64,000 bases of DNA from assembly GCF_003289965.1 (NCBI RefSeq), contig NZ_QMBQ01000007.1, forward strand, positions 124,001 through 188,000, read 5' to 3'. The notes beneath the pieces were generated by a model. The model searched no databases, had not been told where the DNA came from, and saw only the letters and a list, made by a program, of their open reading frames with translations. Of this stretch, positions 58,347-64,000 are shown one piece after another. Each line of letters begins with the position of its first letter. Positions within the stretch are counted from its first letter, which is position 1. The DNA comes from Mesorhizobium atlanticum (GTDB taxonomy: Bacteria; Pseudomonadota; Alphaproteobacteria; Rhizobiales; Rhizobiaceae). A program made the position numbers and the translations under genes.

Positions 58347-58852
58347 TGATCAGCTCAAAGGTCATGCTGCTTGGCGACATGGGTGTGGGCAAGACGTCCA
58401 TCATGTACCGCCTCGTGCACGATCGTTTCGACGGCGAATACAAATCCACGCTCGGCGTCGAGGTGCTCAGCTACGACGTTCCGGCCGACTCGGTTCGCGG
58501 CGGCGAAGCGGCGCGCCTTGTGCTTTGGGACACCGACGGCGATTTCGGGACGCGTATTTTCGACACCGTTTACGTCACCGGCGCGTCGGCCGCGATCATC
58601 GTATCGGACGTGACGCGCCCACAGACGGTGACGCGCATGGTCGAGCTGGTCCGCAGTTTCGAGGCGCGGTTTCCGGGCAGACCATACAGGGCCCTCGTGA
58701 ACAAGATCGATCTCGCCGAAGCCCCCGGCAGCGCCGAAGAGATCGGCCAGCTGCCGCGATCGAGCGTCAAGTTCGTCAGCGCCAAGAATGGCGAGGGAAT
58801 TGTGGACGCCTTTGCCGAGCTCGCGGAAACGATCCGGCGTCGGCAGCTGTAG
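58346..58852 (+). CDS. Rab/Ras-like small GTPase
   Basis: 168 residues from ATG 58346 in a TGATG overlap with the previous stop (a GTG at 58343 is possible). All G-motifs are present. The P-loop is GDMGVGKT (10-17). Switch I has T35 in YKSTLGVEVLSYDV. G3 is LWDTDG with D62 and G65, G4 is NKID (119-122), and G5 is SAK (145-147). Size and order are those of eukaryote-like Rab/Ras domains rather than of Era, Obg or MglA. Residue 66, next to the G3 glycine where Ras has its catalytic Gln, is Asp (WDTDGD, not WDTAGQ). Low intrinsic hydrolysis, or a need for an external activator, is likely. No lipid-anchor cysteine at the end. Confidence 0.85.
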   Translation: MISSKVMLLGDMGVGKTSIMYRLVHDRFDGEYKSTLGVEVLSYDVPADSVRGGEAARLVLWDTDGDFGTRIFDTVYVTGASAAIIVSDVTRPQTVTRMVELVRSFEARFPGRPYRALVNKIDLAEAPGSAEEIGQLPRSSVKFVSAKNGEGIVDAFAELAETIRRRQL

Positions 58853-58882
58853 CTGGGCGAAGTTTCGCTTGTTTGATTGTCT

Positions 58883-58957
58883 TGGTACGCCCAAGGGGAA
58901 TCGAACCCCTGTTCCCGCCGTGAGAGGGCGGTGTCCTGACCGCTAGACGATGGGCGC
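58883..58957 (-). tRNA. tRNA-Glu (anticodon CTC)
   Basis: Cloverleaf on the minus strand. The acceptor GCGCCCA (58957-58951) pairs with TGGGCGT, with a G-T at the top pair. The D arm is GTCTAGCGGTCAGGAC. The anticodon stem CCGCC/GGCGG encloses the loop CTCTCAC with anticodon CTC (58924-58922). The T arm is AGGGG-TTCGATT-CCCCT. Discriminator A is at 58886, and CCA is encoded (58885-58883). Confidence 0.95.
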
Positions 58958-59042
58958 GCTCAAGAACCGGCTACATAGGCTGGCGGCTGGGAAAAAGCAA
59001 CTGGGGTTTCGGGCTGTCCGCAGACTTTGCGAAATACCCCGG

Positions 59043-59456
59043 TCAACCCTGCCGTTTCGGCTCGATCAGGTCCCAGAGATTGCCGTAGAGATCGGAAAAG
59101 ACCGCCACCGTGCCATAGGCCTCGTGGCGCGGCGCCTCGCGGAATTCGACGTCCTTGGCGAGCATCGCCTGATGGTCACGAGCAAAATCGTCGGTCTCGA
59201 GGAAGAGAAAAACCCGGCCGCCGGTCTGGTTTCCGATGCGGCTGGCCTGCTCCTCGCCGGAAGCTTCCGCCAGGAGCAGCCGCGCGCCTTGGCCGTTCGC
59301 CGGCGCGACAGTGACCCAGCGCTTGCCGCCGCCAAGGTCGACATCCTCGGTAAGCACGAAGCCGAGCCGCTCGACATACCAGCGAACCGCCTCGTCGTAG
59401 TTGGCGACGACGAGCGCCACGGTCGCGACGCTGCGGCGTTGGGCAAAGCCGTTCAT
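59043..59456 (-). CDS. VOC-family (glyoxalase-like) protein
   Basis: 137 residues with two half-modules. The first starts VATVALVVANYDEAVRWYVERLGFVLTEDV. The second ends EFREAPRHEAYGTVAVFSDLYGNLWDLIEP with His, Tyr and Glu at the usual metal positions. It lacks the full GloA pattern, so it is a general VOC protein, perhaps a bleomycin-resistance-like or lyase relative. Its start overlaps the stop of the upstream DUF6476-like gene by 4 bases (ATGA). Confidence 0.82.
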   Translation of the reverse strand: MNGFAQRRSVATVALVVANYDEAVRWYVERLGFVLTEDVDLGGGKRWVTVAPANGQGARLLLAEASGEEQASRIGNQTGGRVFLFLETDDFARDHQAMLAKDVEFREAPRHEAYGTVAVFSDLYGNLWDLIEPKRQG

Positions 59457-59836
59457 TTGTTGCGGATCGCAAATTGGCCGATCATGCGGCGCTCGGCGAT
59501 GTCGTAGACGAAGATCGACCGGCTGCCATCGGCAAGCTCGGCGTCGATCGACAGGCGGTTGCCGGAGAGCGACTGGCTGACCACCTTGGCGCCGACAGGC
59601 AGCACGATGTCGCCGGAGAGCGGCGCGCCGACCGGAACCTGGACCTCGCCGGCGGGCGCTGATCCGGCAACAGGCGTGTTGCGCGCTTTGTAGACAAGCG
59701 CCCCGATCACCACCATAAGGGCGAGAAACAGAAGGCCGAGATTGACGATCATGAAGCGAACGAGCTTGCGGCGCACATTCTCGGCCGCAGGGTCGAGCGG
59801 CTTTTCCTCATCTTCTTCGGCGATCGGCCGGGCCAT
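59453..59836 (-). CDS. Small membrane-anchored protein (DUF6476-like)
   Basis: 127 residues. An acidic start (MARPIAEEDEEKPLDPAAENVRRKLVRF) is followed by one membrane segment (IVNLGLLFLALMVVIGALVYKA) and a periplasmic beta-rich part with IVLPVGAKVVSQSLSGNRLSIDAELADGSRSIFVYD. The form is that of an alphaproteobacterial family of fimbrial-like or DUF6476 proteins encoded next to RluD-type genes. It is divergent from rluD, 26 bases apart, and overlaps the VOC gene. Function unknown. Confidence 0.72.
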   Translation of the reverse strand: MARPIAEEDEEKPLDPAAENVRRKLVRFMIVNLGLLFLALMVVIGALVYKARNTPVAGSAPAGEVQVPVGAPLSGDIVLPVGAKVVSQSLSGNRLSIDAELADGSRSIFVYDIAERRMIGQFAIRNK

Positions 59837-59862
59837 GGCTAAACAATCCGCAACGGGTTTCG

Positions 59863-60927
59863 ATGAGCGCTCATAACGAAGAGACCCCGATATTGATAGA
59901 GGACGAATTGGCGGACGAGGAATCCGGCGAAGCCGTCGCGCTGGAAGCCGGTCCCGACGCCGCCGGCCAGCGCCTCGATCAGTGGCTTGCCGCCCAGCTC
60001 GGCCCGAATCTCTCGCGCAGCCGCGTGCAGGCGCTGATCAAACAAGGCGCGGTCTCCATCGCCGGCAAGCCGGTGCTGGAAGCCAAGCGCAAGCTGACGG
60101 CCGGCGAGCGCGTCGAAATCCTGGTCCTCGCGCCGGAGCCGGCCGAGCCGAAAGGCGAGGACATTCCCCTCGACATCCTCTACGAGGACGGCGAGCTGAT
60201 CGTCATCAACAAGCCGGCGGGACTGGTCGTCCATCCCGGCGCCGGCAACTGGACCGGCACGCTGGTCAATGCGCTGATCCACCATTGCGGCGACAGCCTG
60301 TCCGGCATCGGCGGCGTCAAACGGCCTGGTATCGTGCACCGGCTGGACAAGGAAACCAGCGGCGTCATGGTCGTGGCCAAGACCGACCGCGCCCACAAAG
60401 CCCTGTCGGAAGCCTTTGCCGACCATGGCCGCACCGGCGATCTCGAGCGCGCCTATCTGGCTCTGGTGTGGGGCATTCCGCAGCGGCCGACCGGCACCGT
60501 CGATGCCGCCTTGGGCCGCGCCGCCGACCGGATCCGCCGCGCCGTGGTGCCGGAAAGCCGGGACGACGCCCGGCATGCCGTCACCCATTTCTCCGTCGTC
60601 GAGCGCTTCGGCGAGGATCAGCAGGCTTTCGCCACCGCAAGCCTGGTCGAATGCCGGCTCGAGACCGGCCGCACTCACCAGATCCGCGTCCACATGGCCC
60701 ATATCGGCCATCCGGTTGTCGGCGACCCGGATTACGGCCAGGCCTTCCGCACCAAGGCCAACCGGCTGCCGGAACCCTTGAAAACCAAGGTCAGAGCCTT
60801 TCCCCGGCAGGCCCTGCACGCCTGGCTCCTTGAATTCCGCCACCCGACCACCCACCTAACGATGAGGTTCGAGGCGCCGATGCCGGGAGACATGGAGGAA
60901 CTCGTCGGCGACTTCCGAAAACTTTGA
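59863..60927 (+). CDS. rluD: 23S rRNA pseudouridine synthase, RluD type
   Basis: 354 residues. After an acidic leader, an S4 RNA-binding domain (about 33-95; AGQRLDQWLAAQLGPNLSRSRVQALIKQGAVSIAG) precedes the catalytic domain. The active-site Asp is D162 in RPGIVHRLDKETSGVMVVAKTD. LVECRLETGRTHQIRVHMAHIGHPVVGDPDYG is also typical. It makes pseudouridine in helix 69 of 23S rRNA in E. coli. RluA or RluC types cannot be excluded, but the S4 domain and neighbour rpoH favour RluD. Confidence 0.88.
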   Translation: MSAHNEETPILIEDELADEESGEAVALEAGPDAAGQRLDQWLAAQLGPNLSRSRVQALIKQGAVSIAGKPVLEAKRKLTAGERVEILVLAPEPAEPKGEDIPLDILYEDGELIVINKPAGLVVHPGAGNWTGTLVNALIHHCGDSLSGIGGVKRPGIVHRLDKETSGVMVVAKTDRAHKALSEAFADHGRTGDLERAYLALVWGIPQRPTGTVDAALGRAADRIRRAVVPESRDDARHAVTHFSVVERFGEDQQAFATASLVECRLETGRTHQIRVHMAHIGHPVVGDPDYGQAFRTKANRLPEPLKTKVRAFPRQALHAWLLEFRHPTTHLTMRFEAPMPGDMEELVGDFRKL

Positions 60928-61143
60928 ACCGGCCCGCCACGAACAAGCTGCAAACCAGCCATCAAAAAACCTGACCGGCGTTGTTCACTTCAGCGTGACA
61001 GACTGTTTAGCGTTGAACAAATGCCTGTCTTTTCTGGTTTTGTTCCTATATATACAGGTTGTTGCGGATGAGCCTTTGGCATCCGTGACGTGTGCCCGCC
61101 GCGTTTCGGGGGCATCCACTCCAAAGAGAGAGGGGGCGCTATC

Positions 61144-62055
61144 ATGGCCCAATCATTACCCAGTATCGTTTCCGGTGAAGGCGGTCTCGCCCGTTACCTG
61201 GAAGAAATCCGCCGCTTTCCGATGCTTCAACCGCAGGAAGAGTACATGCTCGCCAAGCGCTATGCCGAGCATCAGGACACCACGGCTGCTCACAAGCTCG
61301 TCACCAGCCATTTGCGGCTCGTCGCCAAGATCGCCATGGGCTATCGCGGCTACGGCCTGCCGATCGGCGAGGTGATCTCGGAAGGCAATGTCGGCCTCAT
61401 GCAGGCCGTGAAGAAATTCGAACCGGAGCGTGGTTTCCGGCTCGCCACCTATGCCATGTGGTGGATCAAGGCCTCGATCCAGGAATACATCCTGCGCTCG
61501 TGGAGCCTGGTCAAGATGGGCACCACCGCCAACCAGAAGCGCCTGTTCTTCAACCTGCGCAAGGTGAAGGGCAAGATCCAGGCGCTCGACGAAGGCGACC
61601 TGAAGCCCGACCAGATCACCGAGATCGCCACTCGCCTCAACGTCTCCGAGGCCGAAGTGGTGTCGATGAACCGTCGCCTGTCGGGCGACGCTTCGCTCAA
61701 CGCTCCGATCCGGGCGAGTGAGGGCGAGTCCGGCGAATGGCAGGACTGGCTGGTCGACGACCATGAAAGCCAGGAAGAGATGCTGATCGAGCAGGACGAG
61801 CTGGAAAGCCGGCGCGCCATGCTGTCGGGCGCTCTGTCGGTCCTCAACGACCGCGAGCGGCGCATCTTCGAGGCCCGCCGCCTCGCCGAAGAGCCGCTGA
61901 CGCTGGAAGAGCTCTCGGCCGAGTTCGACATCAGCCGCGAGCGCGTGCGCCAGATCGAGGTGCGCGCCTTCGAGAAGGTGCAGGACGCGGTCAAGGCCGC
62001 CGCCAAGCGCCAGATGCAGGCGCTGCGCACCATCGAAGCGCAGCCGGCGGCGTAA
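61144..62055 (+). CDS. rpoH: Heat-shock sigma factor RpoH (sigma-32)
   Basis: 303 residues from ATG 61144. It starts with IVSGEGGLARYLEEIRRFPMLQPQEEYMLAKRY. Region 2 is GLPIGEVISEGNVGLMQAVKKFEPERGFRLATYAMWWIKASIQEYILRSW. The RpoH-box QKRLFFNLRKVKGKIQ is diagnostic. Region 4 is EEPLTLEELSAEFDISRERVRQIEVRAFEKVQ. It directs heat-shock transcription. Many rhizobia carry two rpoH genes. This one is the rpoH1 type by neighbours, which is inferred. A strong terminator follows. A CTATAT at 61046 may be a -10 element. Confidence 0.93.
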   Translation: MAQSLPSIVSGEGGLARYLEEIRRFPMLQPQEEYMLAKRYAEHQDTTAAHKLVTSHLRLVAKIAMGYRGYGLPIGEVISEGNVGLMQAVKKFEPERGFRLATYAMWWIKASIQEYILRSWSLVKMGTTANQKRLFFNLRKVKGKIQALDEGDLKPDQITEIATRLNVSEAEVVSMNRRLSGDASLNAPIRASEGESGEWQDWLVDDHESQEEMLIEQDELESRRAMLSGALSVLNDRERRIFEARRLAEEPLTLEELSAEFDISRERVRQIEVRAFEKVQDAVKAAAKRQMQALRTIEAQPAA

Positions 62056-62075
62056 AGCTCAAGGCATCAATGGAT

Positions 62076-62104
62076 AAAGGCGGCGCTTCGGCGCCGCCTT
62101 TTTT
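62076..62104 (+). terminator. Rho-independent terminator of rpoH
   Basis: The stem AAAGGCGGCGC/GCGCCGCCTTT with the loop TTCG is followed directly by T's (62099-62104), 21 bases after the stop codon. Confidence 0.9.
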
Positions 62105-62128
62105 GTTTGGCGAAGGTGGTGAATTAGC

Positions 62129-62348
62129 CCTTTCTCCCCGTCACTTAACGGGGAGAAATGCCCGGTCCACCCTCCGTAGCTGCAGCCCAGGTGCAGCGAA
62201 GGATAGGCAGGACAATGAGGGGCAGCGCCGACGCTGCGAGGTTGATTGCTCAGCACAAATCTCCGAGCAGCTTGGCGCTCGTCCATCGACCGCCGCGCCG
62301 CCCCTCATCCGCCCTTCGGGCACCTTCTCCCCGTGAACGGGGAGAAGG
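62129..62348. repeat. Intergenic palindromic mosaic element (CTTCTCCCC family), copy 3
   Basis: It begins with a hairpin TTTCTCCCCGT/ACGGGGAGAAA and ends with CCTTCTCCCCGT/ACGGGGAGAAGG (62323-62348). The inner flanks AATGAGGGGCAGCG (62214) and GCGCCGCCCCTCATCC (62295) are complementary. It lies between convergent rpoH and peroxiredoxin genes, next to a separate intrinsic terminator, so it is not needed to end rpoH transcription. Confidence 0.78.
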
Positions 62349-62356
62349 AAAAAAGC

Positions 62357-63016
62357 TCATGCCGTCGGCTGCTTGGTCTTCCTGAGGTAAGGAAGAACGG
62401 TTTCATACGCGCCGAAACGCTTGATCGCATCCTCGTTGGAGACCGCGGCGGTGATGATGACGTCCTCGCCCTGCTTCCAGTTGGCCGGCGTCGCCACCTG
62501 GTGCTTGGCGGTTAGTTGGATGGAATCGATGACGCGCAGGATCTCGTCGAAGTTGCGGCCCGTGGTCATCGGATAGGTCAGCACCAGCTTGATCTTCTTG
62601 TCCGGACCGATGACATAAACCGAGCGCACCGTGGCGTTGTCCGCCGGCGTGCGGCCTTCCGAGCTCTCGCCGGCGCCCGCCGGCAGCATTTCGTAGAGCT
62701 TGGCGACCTTGAGGTCCTTATCGCCGATCAGCGGATAGTGCACCGTATGGCCGGTAGCGGTCTTGATGTCGGCCTGCCACTTCTCGTGGCTCGACACCGG
62801 ATCGACCGATATGCCGATGATCTTGACATTACGCTTTTTGAACTCGCCTTCGAGACCGGCCATCGTGCCGAGCTCGGTGGTGCAGACCGGCGTGAAATTC
62901 TTCGGGTGGCTGAACAGCACCGCCCAGCCGTCGCCGATCCAGTCATGGAAGCTGATGGTGCCCTGCGTGGTCTCGGCCGTGAAATCCGGCGCGACATCGT
63001 TGATACGAAGACTCAT
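62357..63016 (-). CDS. 1-Cys peroxiredoxin (Prx6 type)
   Basis: 219 residues. The peroxidatic cysteine is C45 in HPKNFTPVCTTELG (PxxxTxxC). The Prx6-type C-terminal domain has TTGRNFDEILRVIDSIQLTAKHQVATPANWKQGEDVIIT. No second conserved Cys is in place for resolving, so an outside thiol would reduce it. It removes peroxides in the cytoplasm. It is convergent with rpoH. Confidence 0.92.
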   Translation of the reverse strand: MSLRINDVAPDFTAETTQGTISFHDWIGDGWAVLFSHPKNFTPVCTTELGTMAGLEGEFKKRNVKIIGISVDPVSSHEKWQADIKTATGHTVHYPLIGDKDLKVAKLYEMLPAGAGESSEGRTPADNATVRSVYVIGPDKKIKLVLTYPMTTGRNFDEILRVIDSIQLTAKHQVATPANWKQGEDVIITAAVSNEDAIKRFGAYETVLPYLRKTKQPTA

Positions 63017-63208
63017 GACCTATCCCTACCCTTTTTTGAAAACCGTAGCCGGCTTGCGGCTGGCCGTCGCCGGCTCCAAAAGCCTAGCACCATCACGCTG
63101 GCGATTAAACGCTCGCGATGATGGTGATGGCACGCGCGAGGCGAATTTTTTGCGTGACCGCCCGCAATTCGCGGCAGGATTTTTCGTCGGAACGGGTACC
63201 GGAGCCGC

Positions 63209-63574
63209 TCAGGCCTTCTTCACCGCAAGCGTCACCGCGAGATCTTCCATGCGCTGCGCAAGCGCGCCGAGCGCGGCTGTCAGCACGCTGTCGCTCTTGT
63301 CGGCCTTGGTCAGCGCCTCGTCGCGCGTCTTGCGCAATGTCAGCACTTCGCTTTCCATGCCCTTGACACGCTTGGTGAGCTCCGAGAGTTCGTCCATCAC
63401 CATGATGCCGGCCATGACTGTGAGCCGCTGGTCGCCTATCTCGCCGAAGGAATCCTTCAGGTGCGAGACATAACGGTCGAAGCGCTCGGCTAGGTCGATC
63501 AGGTGCTCTTCCTGGCCCTCGTCGCAGGCCATGCGATACTGCTTGCCGTCGATGGAAACCGTGACCTGTGCCAT
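63209..63574 (-). CDS. zapA: Cell division protein ZapA
   Basis: 121 residues. The N-terminal TVSIDGKQYRMACDEGQEEHLIDLAERFDRYVSHL followed by IGDQRLTVMAGIMVMDELSEL is the ZapA core. The rest is a coiled coil (VKGMESEVLTLRKTRDEALTKA). It cross-links FtsZ filaments at midcell. It lies 4 bases downstream of the DUF4164 gene, a pair typical of rhizobia. Confidence 0.9.
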   Translation of the reverse strand: MAQVTVSIDGKQYRMACDEGQEEHLIDLAERFDRYVSHLKDSFGEIGDQRLTVMAGIMVMDELSELTKRVKGMESEVLTLRKTRDEALTKADKSDSVLTAALGALAQRMEDLAVTLAVKKA

Positions 63575-63578
63575 TGCC

Positions 63579-63851
63579 CTACCTGTCCAGCACCGCCCGG
63601 ATGGTTTCCATGGCGGTCACCAGCCGTCGCGACACTTCCTTGTTGGCATCTTCAAGCCGCTCGGCACGCGCCTCGGAATTGTCGAGCTCCTGCGCCAGGC
63701 GCGAACGGTCGGCGTTCATGCGCTGCACCTCGGCCTCGGCTTCCGAATAATCGCGCTCATGCTCGAGCTTCGCCGCCACGGCGTTTTCCAGCCCTTCCAT
63801 GGCCTTGCCCAGCCTGGCGATGACTTCCTTGAGGGTCGTTTCCCCGGTCAT
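63579..63851 (-). CDS. DUF4164 coiled-coil protein
   Basis: 90 residues, almost all coiled coil (LKEVIARLGKAMEGLENAVAAK, then EAEAEVQRMNADRSRLAQELDNSEARAERLEDANKEVSRRL). This is the DUF4164 form, found directly upstream of zapA in rhizobia. By position it could be a division-site partner, as ZapB is in E. coli, but this is not proven. Confidence 0.85.
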   Translation of the reverse strand: MTGETTLKEVIARLGKAMEGLENAVAAKLEHERDYSEAEAEVQRMNADRSRLAQELDNSEARAERLEDANKEVSRRLVTAMETIRAVLDR

Positions 63852-64000
63852 GGCCTTCGTCCTATGCCCTGCCCATCACCGAATCGCACGCATTCAGAAC
63901 GCGTTACCTCGGAAAGATTAGGCGCCGGGTGAAGGGCGCGTCAACAAAGCTCTCGCGACTGTCCCCCGCTATCGCTAATGTAAGACGCTCGATGCCATCA

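Noticed and set aside
63017..63208. Possible 6S RNA downstream of zapA
   Set aside because: In many bacteria 6S RNA follows zapA, but this gap lacks the long imperfect stem with a central bubble and looks like an ordinary promoter region for the peroxiredoxin gene.

Overview
The window reads as chromosomal DNA of a high-GC alphaproteobacterium of the order Hyphomicrobiales (Rhizobiales), most like Mesorhizobium or a close relative. Support comes from an intact NepR-EcfG-PhyR general stress locus with GGAAC-N16-CGTT promoters, HWE-family histidine kinases, rhizobial-type interspersed palindromic repeats, a pstSCAB-phoU-phoB cluster behind a triple PHO box, a RluD-like/RpoH pair and a ZapA/DUF4164 pair. 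Genus is inferred from gene style only. I see no prophage, insertion sequence, CRISPR array or rRNA. One tRNA gene (Glu, CTC) is present.

Layout. 0.5-16.7 kb: a catabolic island for what looks like an N-methylated amine or polyamine-like compound. It holds a Rieske oxygenase, a class III aminotransferase, a Pot-type ABC transporter with two substrate-binding proteins, a flavin amine oxidase, two PYROXD2-like flavoproteins, a folate-dependent GcvT/DmdA-type methyltransferase, a SAM methyltransferase and a BetI-like TetR regulator. Three 16-bp palindromes of one type (TTGAAY-RNNY-RTTCAA) lie in front of every transcription unit of the island, so it is probably one regulon. 16.8-21.9 kb: an M19 dipeptidase, a small GNAT, an MhqD/MhqO-like esterase and dioxygenase pair, and a sulfatase/phosphonate monoester hydrolase.

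21.9-33.3 kb: a general stress response island. NepR, EcfG, PhyR and two HWE-type kinases sit among small envelope genes (PRC-barrel, YqjD-like, DUF1328, lipoprotein), a lipid-kinase-like gene and a Crp/Fnr regulator. Ten matches to the EcfG promoter pattern occur here, nearly all at a plausible distance from a start codon. 33.3-38.4 kb: a xylose-type ABC transporter with a divergent ROK regulator. 38.4-47.9 kb: phosphate uptake and control (pst-pho) and a five-PAS hybrid histidine kinase.

48-59 kb: small secreted or hypothetical proteins, a glutathione transferase with a histone-H1-like tail, a NarL-type two-component pair, MscL, DUF2853, a YidB-like protein and a three-gene operon that I consider the most interesting item. 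It encodes a coiled-coil protein, a trans-envelope protein (roadblock-like cytoplasmic domain, one membrane segment, periplasmic coiled coil, OmpA domain) and a Rab/Ras-like small GTPase. A palindromic motif is shared between the promoter of the two-component pair and the region between yidB and this operon. 59-64 kb: housekeeping genes (VOC protein, RluD-like synthase, RpoH, 1-Cys peroxiredoxin, ZapA, DUF4164).
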